Origin: Betaproteobacteria bacterium | Lineage (GTDB): Bacteria > Pseudomonadota > Gammaproteobacteria > Burkholderiales > SG8-41 | DNA: 16,812 nt | NCBI GenBank assembly: GCA_020028375.1 | Contig: JAHZNX010000014.1 | Span: forward strand, 1 to 16,812 | Reading direction: 5' to 3' | In this document: positions 7,662 to 16,361 of the stretch, piece by piece | Layout: each line of letters begins with the position of its first letter | Numbering within the stretch: position 1 is the first letter of the stretch | Made by a program: the position numbers and the translations under genes | Notes under the pieces: model-generated | Database searches by the model: none | The model's input: only the letters and a program-made list of their open reading frames with translations | Told to the model about the DNA's origin: nothing

Positions 7662-10600
7662 CTAGCGGTGGCTGACGGGCTGCTTCCTGCCGGCGAGATG
7701 CTTGGAAACGTATTCCAGCAGGTCCGATTCCTGGAAGGGCTTGCCGAGAAAGGCGTTGACCCCGATCTGCGCCGCCTCGTTGCGGTGCTTTTCGGCCGTG
7801 CGCGACGAAATGATGATGATCGGGATTGCGCGCGTGCGCGGGTCGCGGCGCACGATTCGCGCGAGATCGAATCCGTCCATGCGCGGCATCTCGATGTCCA
7901 CGAGTATGACGTCGGGGAGCGCGTCCCTCATCTGCTCCAGCGCGTCCACCCCATCCTTCGCCGTAAGGACCCGGTAGCCTTCGTGCTCGAGCAGTCGGCT
8001 CGTAACCTTGCGCACGGTCAGCGAGTCGTCGACCACCATGATGACCGGGCCCTTAGGCTCGCTGACGGCCACGGCGGGCGCAACCGCTTGCGTCGGCGCG
8101 GGGCGCGCAGAGCGCTGCGCGAGCTGTACGGGATTGACGATGAGCGCGATCCTGCCATCGCCAAGTACTGTGGCTCCAGCGACTCCCGGCACGCGCGACA
8201 ATTGCGGCCCGATGTTCTTGACCACGATTTCCTGGTTGCCTATGAGCTCGTCCACGTGCAGGCCGATGCGCTGCGCGCCGCTACGCAGGAGCAGAACGGA
8301 ATTGTAGTTTTGGATACTGGGGCCATCGGCTCCGCCGAGCAGGTGGTGGAGATTGAAGAAAGGATAGGATCGATTCTGGGACTCCACCACTTTCTTTTCG
8401 TGGAGGCCAGCCATATCGTCGGGCTTGAGGCGCAGCACCTGTTCGACCATCGCCGAGGAAATGGCGAGAACATTGTGGCCCGCGCGCACCAGCACCGCCT
8501 GGGTCACGGCGAGCGTGAGCGGAAGATAGATGGTGAATGTCGTTCCCTTGCCGCTCACCGTGGCGACATCGATTCGCCCGCCGAGGGCGGAAATCTCGCT
8601 GCGGACCACGTCCATGCCGACACCGCGGCCGGACAGCTCCGTTACCTCGTCCGCGGTGGAAAGCCCCGCGAAGACCAGCTGACCGAGCTCGGCTTCGGTA
8701 GCCTCCTGGCCACGCCGCAGGATCCCTTTGTCGATCGCTTTCCCGCGCAGCGTGTCGAGGTCCAGTCCGGCGCCGTCGTCGCTCATGACCACCGCAACCT
8801 CATTGCTTTCCTGCCGTAGGGCAAGCGTAATGCGGCCGACGTCCGTTTTGCCGGCCGCCGTGCGCACGCCAGGAGCCTCCAGACCGTGCGCCAGCGCATT
8901 GCGCAGCATGTGCTCGAGCGGTGCGCCGATCCTTTCCAGGACGCCGCGGTCGAGCTCCACCTGGCTGCCCTCGATTTCGAGCTCGGCCTTCTTGCCGAGG
9001 TCCCTCGCTACCTGCCGCACGATGCGGTACAGCCGCTCGTTCAGGGTCGAGAACGGCACCGCCCGCATGCGCATGAGGTCCTGCTGCACGTCGCGGCTGA
9101 TGCGCGCCTGATGCAGCAGCGCCGATTCGGTTTCACCGAGATTCCCGAGCAGGCCTTGCTGGATCGATGTGGCATCATGCAGGCTCTCACCCATCAGCCG
9201 TGTGAGCTCCTGGAGGCGCGTGTAGCGGTCGAACTCGAGGGGGTCGAAATCGCGGTTGCGCTCGTCGAGGAGCGAAGCCCGCGACTGCAACTGGCTGTCC
9301 GCCTGGATCTCGACTTCGCGTAACTGGCCGCGAAGGCGGGAAATACTATCGTTGAGATCGGCCAGGGATTGCTTGACCACCCGAAGTTCCGCCTCGATGC
9401 GGGAACGCGCGATACTGACTTCGCCGGACGCGTTGATCAGGTGATCGAGGGTATCGGCGTTGACGCGTAACAGCGCGGCCGGGCTGGGCAGGGGCGGCTC
9501 GGCGCGCGGCGGCGCATCCTGCGGGACTTCGCCCGGCGAAGCCGCGATGGATTCAGCGGGCGGAGAGGCTGCAACAGTCTGCCTCTCCCGCATGCGCTCG
9601 AGGTCCAGGCTCAGCCGGTCCATCTTCAGTTCCAGTTCCTCGAACAGCTCGGCCGGAACCCGGCCTGCGTCAACGACCGCTTCGATCCGGCTTTCCATGA
9701 GGTGCGTGAGCTCGCCCAGCCGGATCACGCCCGCCATGCGCGCACTGCCCTTGAGCGTGTGCAGGGCGCGCATCAGGGACTGCGAAATCTTCCGGTCACC
9801 CGGGTTGGCTTTCCACTCGCGCAAATCGCTGCCGATCAGCGGCAGGAGCTCCCGCGCTTCTTCGAGGAAAATCGGCAGGAGCTGCTCGTCGATATCGTCA
9901 TGGATCTTGCGCAGCTCCTTGCCGTCCGGGGCACGAACGGATTCGGGCACCGGGCCAGGTGAAACCCGTGCGACCGCAACGGCGCCGGCCGCTGCCGCCG
10001 GCCTTGACTGGAGGGGCGGGAGAGTAGTCCGAGCCTGGATCTGGGCCGTTGCTTCGTGCAGGCGGCGCGTGGTTTCCTCCGCCGGTGCCGGCGGCTCACC
10101 CCGGTCAACCGCGTCGACCATTTCCCGCAGCTTTTCGATCGCCAACTGCACCGCGTTCACGTCCTCTTCGTCAGAAACCTGCCGCGCGAATGGTGTCCAG
10201 TGCTCGACTTCACCGGCCAGATCGGCAATCACGGTGAAGCCCGCAGTTCGGGAACTGCTCGAGAGCGTATGCGCCGCGCGCAGCAGCTCGTGCGGCACTT
10301 CTAAATCGGGCCTGTTGCACCATCTTTCGTACTCCGCCTCGAGCGTGGCGACGTGCTGCGCCGCCTCCCTGCGATAGACTTCGAACAAACCGCGCGCCAG
10401 ACGCATGCTTCCAATCGTTAACTCCTCTGCGTCGGCTGCCGGGCCGGCGGGAGCGGCTGCAACGGGCCGCGCCGCGGCTTCCGGCGCGACAGGTTGGATC
10501 GCTGCCATTTTCACCGGCTCCGCGGCGGTTTCCTCGCCGGTCTCCAGTTGAAGCGCGAGACGCGCGATCCGCTGAACGTCAATCGCGGGCGGCTTGCCCG

Positions 10601-12785
10601 TTCGTATTTGTGAAACCCAGTTGGCGAAGGACGCGCTGGCAATCGCAATCAACTCGAGCAGCGCGGGAGTGGCCGGCCGCTGCAGCTCGAGATACCCGTT
10701 CATGACTTGTTCGACCTGCCACGCGATCTCTCCGAGGTCGGTAAGCCCCACCATGCGGCCGCTGCCCTTCAGCGTGTGGAAGCCGCGGCGTATGATCGTC
10801 AGTGCTTCCCGGTTGTCAGATTGCTCGCGGCACAGCGGCAACGCGGCATCGATGCTCGCGAGCACCTCGCCCGCTTCATCCAGGTAGATTGAGAGGAGTT
10901 CCCCGTCGATTTCCGGTCGCGGCGCCGCGGCCGTGTCGACTATCCCGGGCTCCGACGTCGCGGCAATGCTCGTTCCAGTTTCCTCCGGAGCAGACATCGA
11001 AACCGGCTCCGGTGGCGCGAGGATGGCAGTACGATCGAATGCCGCGGCAGGTGCCATTATGACGGTGTTGACGTTGCCGACGCGTTGAACGGCTGGTGCA
11101 TCGCGATTTTCGAAACGGCTGAAAAAGAGTCTGAGCGATTGCTCCGCGGGTTCGGCTCCATGCACGCACGGTTCGAGATAGAACCCCAGGGTGCTCAGGC
11201 CTTCCGCGATCCAATCCAGATTCCGGGCGGTCTGGTTGTGGTCCGCCGTGGCGCATTCCGCAATCATCCGGTCGCAAGCGGACAATACATCCGCTGCGCT
11301 CTCAAAGCGCAGAACGACCAGCGCGCCGTGAATCTGCCGGAGATACGGACTCAGGGCCGGCAGCGAGCCACGCTTGCCGGAGTCGCGTGCAAATGAGTCC
11401 AGTACCTGTTCGACGTGCCGAAGGTTGGCGAAAATCTCTCTGGCGACCTGCGCGCGCAGCTGCAACGCATCGATTCGCTGGCTCAGGTCGACGCGCAGTC
11501 CGGGGGGCGGCTCCCCGGTGGATTTGCCCTTGGCGCAATCGAGGAGCCAGCCGCCCATGATCACGATTTGCTTCTCGAGGTCCGCCTGCGGGTTGATAAA
11601 ACTGTCGATGATGCTCTCGACGAACAGGAATGCGGACGCCATTTCGACCACCATGAACTGGGTCTGCCTCGGATACGGGTCGGGCAGACGCGTCGAGACG
11701 AGGGCGATCACATCGAGCAGCTTGACCAGGTGGTGGTTGCCGAGGTCGCTGGCCCTGGCTTTGAACGAGTTGACCAGCTCACGGAATCGCGATGCGCTCC
11801 TCGGCTCTCCAGACACGTACTGCAGCCATGTGGCCTTCAGCACTTCGAGCCGAGAGCGGGCGTCGTTCAGCGCAGGCTGCAGCCAGTCCATGTCGAACGT
11901 CATCAGGCGCGCCAGGTCGGGCTCGGGAAAGAGGGCGTCGAGCCGGTAGTGATTCCGGATGCTCATGATCCTGGGCGTTACCGCCTTGCACTTGCCGATT
12001 GCATAGAGCACTTCGCGGAGCAATTCCTCGTTTTGGTTTTTCGATCCCGATGCAAGGTCGCGCATCTGGAAATCAATCTTGTTGCAAAGCCCCTTGGCGT
12101 TGCCGAGCCAGTCCGCGTCCGGTCCACTGGCCAGTCCGTCGATCAGCCCGGCCGCAACCCACCACAGCGCGCGTGGTTCCGGCAGCACCGAGGCAGCCTG
12201 ATGCAGCGCGTCGAGCGCCTGCCGCATTTCCTTGAGGCCGTCGGGCCGATTACGCAACCATGCGAGCAATCCGCGCTGGAAGCGCGCGCGCTGCGCCTGC
12301 AGGAATTTCGCAAGCTCGTCCTTGGCAAAGATCTTCGCGTCGGGGTGGGGCGGTGCCTGCAGCTCCAAATCGGGGAAAAAGAGTTCACGGTCCGAGGCTT
12401 CCGGTTTTCCCTGCAGCTTCTTCAAGTCACGATAGGCGGGAAACAGCCGCAGCGGCACGTTGGCCTGGCCTCGCGCCAGATCGTTGACGAATTCGCGGAG
12501 CTCGCGCACCGCCCGGTCGATGACCCCCAGCGCTTTCTTGGTCGGCCGCCCGCTGTTCAGCCGTCCGAAAGTGCCCTCGATCGTTTCGCAGAAGTGTGTC
12601 GCGCCCATCAGCCCGACGATGCGCAGCGCGCCGCTCACCTGATGCAGCTGATCCGGACACCCCCGCAGCGCCGCGGTGTCTTCGGGCGCGGCCGAAAACC
12701 TGGCGATGTTGTCCCGAACGGCCGTCAGCGCGCTGTCAACCTCGGACTTGATCCAGGACAGGAGGGTGAGGGGGATGTCGGACAT
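7662..12785 (-). CDS. chpA: ChpA/PilL: hybrid CheA-type histidine kinase of the Pil-Chp system
   Basis: This 1707-residue cytoplasmic kinase takes signals from PilJ through PilI and phosphorylates PilG and PilH. The N-terminal 600 residues are helical with degenerate Hpt-like segments (around H48 and H486). Two Hpt domains carry the intact HTLKGS motif at H670 and H1009. Between them a third has H839 in the altered context HTLSSSS. Ala/Pro-rich linkers separate these modules. The dimerisation region is about 1100-1245. The ATPase domain has N-box EHMLRNALAHG (1291-1301), G1 DDGAG (1336-1340), G2 GRGVGMD (1386-1392) and GKGTTFTIY (1412-1420). A CheW-like domain follows (about 1425-1560). The C-terminal receiver (1580-1697) has the acidic pair D1586/D1587, phospho-acceptor D1630 and K1682. 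It is shorter than Pseudomonas ChpA (about 2470 residues). It starts 8 bases after pilJ, with no clear ribosome-binding site, and ends the cluster. Confidence 0.95.
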   Translation of the reverse strand: MSDIPLTLLSWIKSEVDSALTAVRDNIARFSAAPEDTAALRGCPDQLHQVSGALRIVGLMGATHFCETIEGTFGRLNSGRPTKKALGVIDRAVRELREFVNDLARGQANVPLRLFPAYRDLKKLQGKPEASDRELFFPDLELQAPPHPDAKIFAKDELAKFLQAQRARFQRGLLAWLRNRPDGLKEMRQALDALHQAASVLPEPRALWWVAAGLIDGLASGPDADWLGNAKGLCNKIDFQMRDLASGSKNQNEELLREVLYAIGKCKAVTPRIMSIRNHYRLDALFPEPDLARLMTFDMDWLQPALNDARSRLEVLKATWLQYVSGEPRSASRFRELVNSFKARASDLGNHHLVKLLDVIALVSTRLPDPYPRQTQFMVVEMASAFLFVESIIDSFINPQADLEKQIVIMGGWLLDCAKGKSTGEPPPGLRVDLSQRIDALQLRAQVAREIFANLRHVEQVLDSFARDSGKRGSLPALSPYLRQIHGALVVLRFESAADVLSACDRMIAECATADHNQTARNLDWIAEGLSTLGFYLEPCVHGAEPAEQSLRLFFSRFENRDAPAVQRVGNVNTVIMAPAAAFDRTAILAPPEPVSMSAPEETGTSIAATSEPGIVDTAAAPRPEIDGELLSIYLDEAGEVLASIDAALPLCREQSDNREALTIIRRGFHTLKGSGRMVGLTDLGEIAWQVEQVMNGYLELQRPATPALLELIAIASASFANWVSQIRTGKPPAIDVQRIARLALQLETGEETAAEPVKMAAIQPVAPEAAARPVAAAPAGPAADAEELTIGSMRLARGLFEVYRREAAQHVATLEAEYERWCNRPDLEVPHELLRAAHTLSSSSRTAGFTVIADLAGEVEHWTPFARQVSDEEDVNAVQLAIEKLREMVDAVDRGEPPAPAEETTRRLHEATAQIQARTTLPPLQSRPAAAAGAVAVARVSPGPVPESVRAPDGKELRKIHDDIDEQLLPIFLEEARELLPLIGSDLREWKANPGDRKISQSLMRALHTLKGSARMAGVIRLGELTHLMESRIEAVVDAGRVPAELFEELELKMDRLSLDLERMRERQTVAASPPAESIAASPGEVPQDAPPRAEPPLPSPAALLRVNADTLDHLINASGEVSIARSRIEAELRVVKQSLADLNDSISRLRGQLREVEIQADSQLQSRASLLDERNRDFDPLEFDRYTRLQELTRLMGESLHDATSIQQGLLGNLGETESALLHQARISRDVQQDLMRMRAVPFSTLNERLYRIVRQVARDLGKKAELEIEGSQVELDRGVLERIGAPLEHMLRNALAHGLEAPGVRTAAGKTDVGRITLALRQESNEVAVVMSDDGAGLDLDTLRGKAIDKGILRRGQEATEAELGQLVFAGLSTADEVTELSGRGVGMDVVRSEISALGGRIDVATVSGKGTTFTIYLPLTLAVTQAVLVRAGHNVLAISSAMVEQVLRLKPDDMAGLHEKKVVESQNRSYPFFNLHHLLGGADGPSIQNYNSVLLLRSGAQRIGLHVDELIGNQEIVVKNIGPQLSRVPGVAGATVLGDGRIALIVNPVQLAQRSARPAPTQAVAPAVAVSEPKGPVIMVVDDSLTVRKVTSRLLEHEGYRVLTAKDGVDALEQMRDALPDVILVDIEMPRMDGFDLARIVRRDPRTRAIPIIIISSRTAEKHRNEAAQIGVNAFLGKPFQESDLLEYVSKHLAGRKQPVSHR

Positions 12786-12793
12786 GTCTTTCG

Positions 12794-14956
12794 TCAGCCT
12801 ACCTTGAAGCCCGCCACCGATTGCTTCAATCCATTGGCGAGCGCCGTCAGCGTTGCGGCGGAGGCGGCCGTCTTCTTGGTTCCCTCCGACGTGAGCTGCG
12901 TGACGCCGAGAATCTCCTTCATGCTGACGGCAACCTTGGCAGCGGAGTTTGCCTGCTCCTGGGTGGCTTGCGAGATCGCGCCGATGAGCTCCGCGAGCCG
13001 GTTCGAAACCTGCTCGATCTCGCGCAGTGCCCGGTCCGCTTCGTCTGCCGTCTTGGTTCCCTCGACCACCCCCTGCGTGCTGCGCTCCATCGCTTCGACC
13101 GCTTCCTGCGTGTCGCGCTGAATGCTTTTCACGATGGCGCTGATGTGCTTGGTCGCCTCCGCGGAGCGCTCCGCCAGCCGCTGCACTTCCTCCGCGACAA
13201 CGGTGAAGCCCCGTCCCGCTTCGCCTGCGGAAGCCGCCTGGATCGCCGCGTTCAGCGCGAGTACGTTCGTCTGCTCGGTGATGTCGGAAATCAACTGGAC
13301 GATCTCGCTGATCTCCTGCGAGCTCTCGCCGAGGCGCTTGATGCGTTTGGAGGTACCCTGTATCTGCTCCCGGATGTCGTTCATGCCGCGAATGGCGTTC
13401 TGCACGGCTTGCGCGCCCTTTTCCGCCACGCGCAGCGAGGTTTGGGCCACCTTTGCCGAATCGCTGGCGCGTTGCGAAACATCGTTCATCGACTGCGCCA
13501 TCATCGACACCGATTGGCCGGTTCCCTGGATTTCCACGGCCTGCTTCTGGGCCGCCTCCAGGAGCTGGCTCGTTATGGTCTGCGCCCCCTGCGTCGCCGA
13601 TGTGACTTGCTGCGCGGCTTCGTTGATGCGTTTCACCAGACGCAGCATTTCGCCGACGGCGTAGTTGATCGAGTCGGCGATCGCCCCGGTGATGTCTTCG
13701 GTCACCTTGGCGCGCACCGTCAGATCGCCGCTCGCCAGGTTGCTGATCTCATTCAGCAGCCGCAGGATCGCGTCCTGATTGGCGCGGTTCTGGTGCTCGC
13801 TCTCCACGGCTCGGCGCAAGCTGTCATCGAGGTATGCCTTGCCGAGAAGGAGCAGGCTGCCCAGCGCGAGGAGGGTGCTCAGGACCGCGCCCCAAACGAA
13901 GTAGCGTTGCGTTCCCATCCCCTGCTGGTAGGCGGCGGCGAGCTCCAGCGGCGCGTTGAGCAGGCCTTCGCTCGCGCCGAAAATGTCACGGCTCGCCTGC
14001 TTGGCGCGGGCGAGCGCTTGCATGTTGTCGAGAATGGCCTGCACGCTCTCGGCGAATGGCACGAAGGTCTTCTCCAGCGCGCGGGCGCGGCTCTTGACCT
14101 GCTCATCCGAGATCGGCGACACCCCCTCGACCTTTCCCTCTCCCAAAAGCGCCTTCAATGTGCGCAGGTACCCCCGCGTGTTCCCGCCGAGCTGCAGCGC
14201 TACCTGCGGATTCGGGTTGTCGGTGGAGAGCAGCCGCACGGCGTTTATGAAATCGAAGTTCGCGGTGTCGGCGAACAGCTGGTGCGAATAGGTGACGGCC
14301 CCGTATCTCTCGCGGGCATCGCGCGCGCTGACCATCAGTTCCATGGCCTGCAATGACAACTGGGGCGCGGATCTCGCGATGGTCTCCTCGCGCTTGCGCA
14401 GCTCGATCAAGTTTTTTTCCTGCGCCAGGATGAGCGCGATGTTCTTCTGCACGGGGGCCCACTGCGTGTCGAGCGCCAGCAGCATGGGCTGGATCGACTC
14501 AGGCGACGCTGCGACCGTCACGCCAAGCTTGCTGCCGCCGCGCGTGAGCAGCTGCAGGTTTTCGACGAATTGGTCCTGGCTCCTTCCGAGCTGATCGAAG
14601 GCGAGCGCGCTGCCCTGCACGGCCTGCTGCGCGCTGTTCGCGAGGCGCTGCGATAGCATCTGCATCTCGGTCGCGGTGGAAAGGTACAGGGCGTCCTGTG
14701 CCGCCCGGCGGGCGTTGAAATAGACGCATACGGCGCCGACCAGCAGGAAGAAGACCACCAGGCCGATCAGGATCGGCACCCGTCTCCTCACGGTGCCGCG
14801 CCCGACCAGCGGCATCCCGCTGGCGGGGGCCTTCGCCGGGGCCGCGGCGGTTGGCTGGCCGGTCCCGCGCGGTTGGGCCCGCCCGCGGTCAACGGGTGGG
14901 GGGGCCTTCGGGCTGTCTGCCGGTGAGGCCTTGATCGCGCTTGTGTTAGTTGCCAT
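12794..14956 (-). CDS. pilJ: PilJ: type IV pilus methyl-accepting chemoreceptor
   Basis: The 720-residue inner-membrane receptor senses the input of the Pil-Chp system. A Pro/Ala/Arg-rich cytoplasmic tail of about 60 residues precedes the first transmembrane helix (about 61-80). The periplasmic PilJ-type sensor region spans about 81-352. A second transmembrane helix lies at about 353-374, then a HAMP-like region (about 375-440) and a long coiled-coil signalling domain. The conserved receptor hairpin EQTNVLALNAAIQAASAGEA occupies 561-580, followed by GRGFTVVAEEVQRLAERS. There is no C-terminal pentapeptide that would tether adaptation enzymes. Pseudomonas PilJ is about 680 residues and lacks this N-terminal tail. 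GAGGGA six bases before the ATG at 14956 supports the long start. It follows pilI by 66 bases and precedes chpA by 8. Confidence 0.95.
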   Translation of the reverse strand: MATNTSAIKASPADSPKAPPPVDRGRAQPRGTGQPTAAAPAKAPASGMPLVGRGTVRRRVPILIGLVVFFLLVGAVCVYFNARRAAQDALYLSTATEMQMLSQRLANSAQQAVQGSALAFDQLGRSQDQFVENLQLLTRGGSKLGVTVAASPESIQPMLLALDTQWAPVQKNIALILAQEKNLIELRKREETIARSAPQLSLQAMELMVSARDARERYGAVTYSHQLFADTANFDFINAVRLLSTDNPNPQVALQLGGNTRGYLRTLKALLGEGKVEGVSPISDEQVKSRARALEKTFVPFAESVQAILDNMQALARAKQASRDIFGASEGLLNAPLELAAAYQQGMGTQRYFVWGAVLSTLLALGSLLLLGKAYLDDSLRRAVESEHQNRANQDAILRLLNEISNLASGDLTVRAKVTEDITGAIADSINYAVGEMLRLVKRINEAAQQVTSATQGAQTITSQLLEAAQKQAVEIQGTGQSVSMMAQSMNDVSQRASDSAKVAQTSLRVAEKGAQAVQNAIRGMNDIREQIQGTSKRIKRLGESSQEISEIVQLISDITEQTNVLALNAAIQAASAGEAGRGFTVVAEEVQRLAERSAEATKHISAIVKSIQRDTQEAVEAMERSTQGVVEGTKTADEADRALREIEQVSNRLAELIGAISQATQEQANSAAKVAVSMKEILGVTQLTSEGTKKTAASAATLTALANGLKQSVAGFKVG

Positions 14957-15022
14957 AGGCTGTCCCTCGATTGTGTGGTCCCTTGCGTGCCCGGGACTTA
15001 CCGAGCTCCTTGCCCCGCGATG

Positions 15023-15532
15023 TCACGACGCGACGCCCAGAAAGTCGGGGTGCTGGACAAGCGTCGAGATGTCGAGCTCCTTCCAGCCTCCGCCCTCCGG
15101 GTCGGTGAATTCCGCCCTCACCCACGGCCTCGTAGCGCCGCCGTTGGAGCGTTTCTGCAGCTCCGCCGGATTGCGCAAGCCTAGCGACCGGTCGACCAGC
15201 AATGCGCTGCCGGTGCGAAAACGCTCGCCGATCAGCAGCAATCGCGATTGATCGGTAATCGATGCCGGTGCGCCGCCGAGAAACGCGGAGAAGTCCACGA
15301 CGCTGTAGATCCTGCCGCGAATGTTCGTCATACCCTTGAACCACGGACGCGTGAGCGGGACCGGTGTGACCGTGGGCACCGGCATGATTTCGCCGGCATC
15401 GGCAAGATCGACCATCCAGTTTTCGCTGCCGACCCGCACGCAGAGCTTCGAGGTCGCGCGGCGGCTTTCCCCGCCGCGCAGGCGCTCCGCCAGCTCGCGC
15501 TGGTAGTCCCGTAATGACGTTCTCTCCGCCAT
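15023..15532 (-). CDS. pilI: PilI: CheW-like adaptor of the Pil-Chp system
   Basis: The 169-residue cytoplasmic adaptor links the receptor PilJ to the ChpA kinase. After a helical N-terminus (SLRDYQRELAERLRGG) comes a CheW domain: the first beta barrel strands near KLCVRVGSENWMVDLADAGE and the typical CheW core WFKGMTNIRGRIYSVVDFSA (about 84-103), where NIRG matches the conserved N-x-R-G turn. A second barrel follows (RLLLIGERFRTGSALLVDR). The ATG at 15532 shares one base with the TGA of pilH (TGATG), a classic sign of translational coupling, and is preferred to a GTG one codon earlier. Length and position between pilH and pilJ agree with PilI. The weak CheW divergence outside the core is normal in this family. 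Confidence 0.93.
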   Translation of the reverse strand: MAERTSLRDYQRELAERLRGGESRRATSKLCVRVGSENWMVDLADAGEIMPVPTVTPVPLTRPWFKGMTNIRGRIYSVVDFSAFLGGAPASITDQSRLLLIGERFRTGSALLVDRSLGLRNPAELQKRSNGGATRPWVRAEFTDPEGGGWKELDISTLVQHPDFLGVAS

Positions 15533-15897
15533 CACCCGAGCGCCGCAATCTTCGCCAGCAGTTCAGCCTGGCTCACCGGTTTCACAATGTAGTCCTTCGC
15601 GCCCTGCCGCATGCCCCACACCCGGTCCGTTTCCTGGCCCTTGGTGGTGCAAATGATCACGGGGATATGCTTGGTGCTGGCGTCCTTGCTGAGCTCGCGC
15701 GTCGCCTGGTAGCCGTTCTGTCCCGGCAACACGATATCCATCAGCACGAGGTCCGGCTGCAGCTGTCTGGCCTTGGCAATTGCTTCCTCCCCGCTCTCGG
15801 CGGTGGATACCTGGTACCCCTTCTTCACCAGAATGTCGGTCAGGTACTTCTGGTCGGTCGGTGAATCTTCCACGACAAGTATGTTGCGTATGGGCAT
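15532..15897 (-). CDS. pilH: PilH: single-domain response regulator of the Pil-Chp system
   Basis: This 121-residue protein is a stand-alone CheY-like receiver that accepts phosphate from ChpA. In Pseudomonas it acts with PilG to tune pilus retraction and signalling. The acidic pocket is ED at 10-11, the phospho-acceptor D54 lies in DLVLMDIVLPGQNG, the switch Thr is in ICTTKGQ (T84), and the conserved Lys is K106 in IVKPV. The phrase TTKGQETDRVWGMRQGAKDY closely resembles PilH and separates it from PilG. The ATG at 15897 gives 121 residues, the same length as Pseudomonas PilH. A GTG at 15924 overlapping the pilG stop would add nine residues. An AAAGG lies nine bases before the chosen ATG. Confidence 0.93.
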   Translation of the reverse strand: MPIRNILVVEDSPTDQKYLTDILVKKGYQVSTAESGEEAIAKARQLQPDLVLMDIVLPGQNGYQATRELSKDASTKHIPVIICTTKGQETDRVWGMRQGAKDYIVKPVSQAELLAKIAALG

Positions 15898-15920
15898 GTG
15901 ATAAGGCCTTTCCGGAAGGG

Positions 15921-16322
15921 TCACGGTGAAACGGCAGGCGTCTTGAGGTAATCATTGACGGCCCCGACCAGCCCTTCCCTGGTAAACGGCTTGGTGAGGT
16001 AGCGGTCCGAACCGGCGAGCCGGCCACGCGCGCGATCGAATACGCCGTCCTTGCTGGACAGCATGATGACCGGGGTGGACTTCAGGTGCGGGTTTTGCTT
16101 GATCAGAGCGCACGTCTGGTAGCCGTCGAGTCTGGGCATCATGATGTCGACGAAGATGACTCTCGGCTGGTGGTCGCTGATCTTCGCGAGCGCGTCGAAA
16201 CCGTCTTCGGCCAGGATCACCTCGAAGCCGGCCTGGCTCAGGAACATCTCCGCGCTGCGGCGGATGGTGTTGCTGTCGTCGATGACCAGGACCTTGATGG
16301 GCCCTGTCGGCAATTTGCTCAA
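15921..16322 (-). CDS. pilG: PilG: single-domain response regulator of the Pil-Chp system
   Basis: PilG is the CheY-like output protein phosphorylated by ChpA that promotes pilus extension and twitching. The receiver begins KVLVIDDSNTIRRSAE and has the acidic pair DD, the phospho-acceptor Asp in IFVDIMMPRLDGYQ, then TCALIKQNP, VIMLSSKDG and GSDRYLTKPF. These are near-invariant in PilG proteins. I chose the TTG at 16322 (133 residues). GGGAGG stands exactly eight bases before it, and the result matches the usual PilG length of about 135. The upstream ATG at 16361 gives 146 residues and has no convincing ribosome-binding site; its extra segment MTAGCAQAREATS is unlike PilG N-termini. As first gene of the cluster it probably lies just below the promoter. 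Its stop overlaps a possible GTG start of pilH. Confidence 0.93.
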   Translation of the reverse strand: MSKLPTGPIKVLVIDDSNTIRRSAEMFLSQAGFEVILAEDGFDALAKISDHQPRVIFVDIMMPRLDGYQTCALIKQNPHLKSTPVIMLSSKDGVFDRARGRLAGSDRYLTKPFTREGLVGAVNDYLKTPAVSP

Positions 16323-16330
16323 CGAGGTCG

Positions 16331-16336
16331 CCTCCC
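16331..16336 (-). promoter_or_regulatory. Ribosome-binding site that points to a TTG start of pilG
   Basis: On the minus strand these bases read GGGAGG, complementary to the 16S anti-Shine-Dalgarno sequence. The site lies eight bases before the TTG at 16322 and inside the reading frame that would be used from the ATG at 16361. Position and strength favour TTG. Confidence 0.6.
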
Positions 16337-16361
16337 GTGCCTGCGCGCAGCCTGCTGTCAT

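Noticed and set aside
7542..8819. 425-residue plus-strand open frame over the end of chpA
   Set aside because: Antisense shadow of the ChpA receiver, CheW-like and ATPase regions, which are unambiguous on the minus strand.
11415..13121. 568-residue open frame on the plus strand, antisense to chpA and pilJ
   Set aside because: It is the mirror frame of strongly GC3-biased genes, spans the chpA/pilJ junction, and has Arg/Gln/His-rich residues without domains.
12821..14356. 511-residue plus-strand open frame antisense to pilJ
   Set aside because: Leu/Arg/His-rich shadow of the receptor coding frame; no start site context or family similarity.
14978..14997. 5-bp inverted repeat GTCCC/GGGAC between pilI and pilJ
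   Set aside because: Too short to distinguish from chance in GC-rich DNA and no T-run follows.
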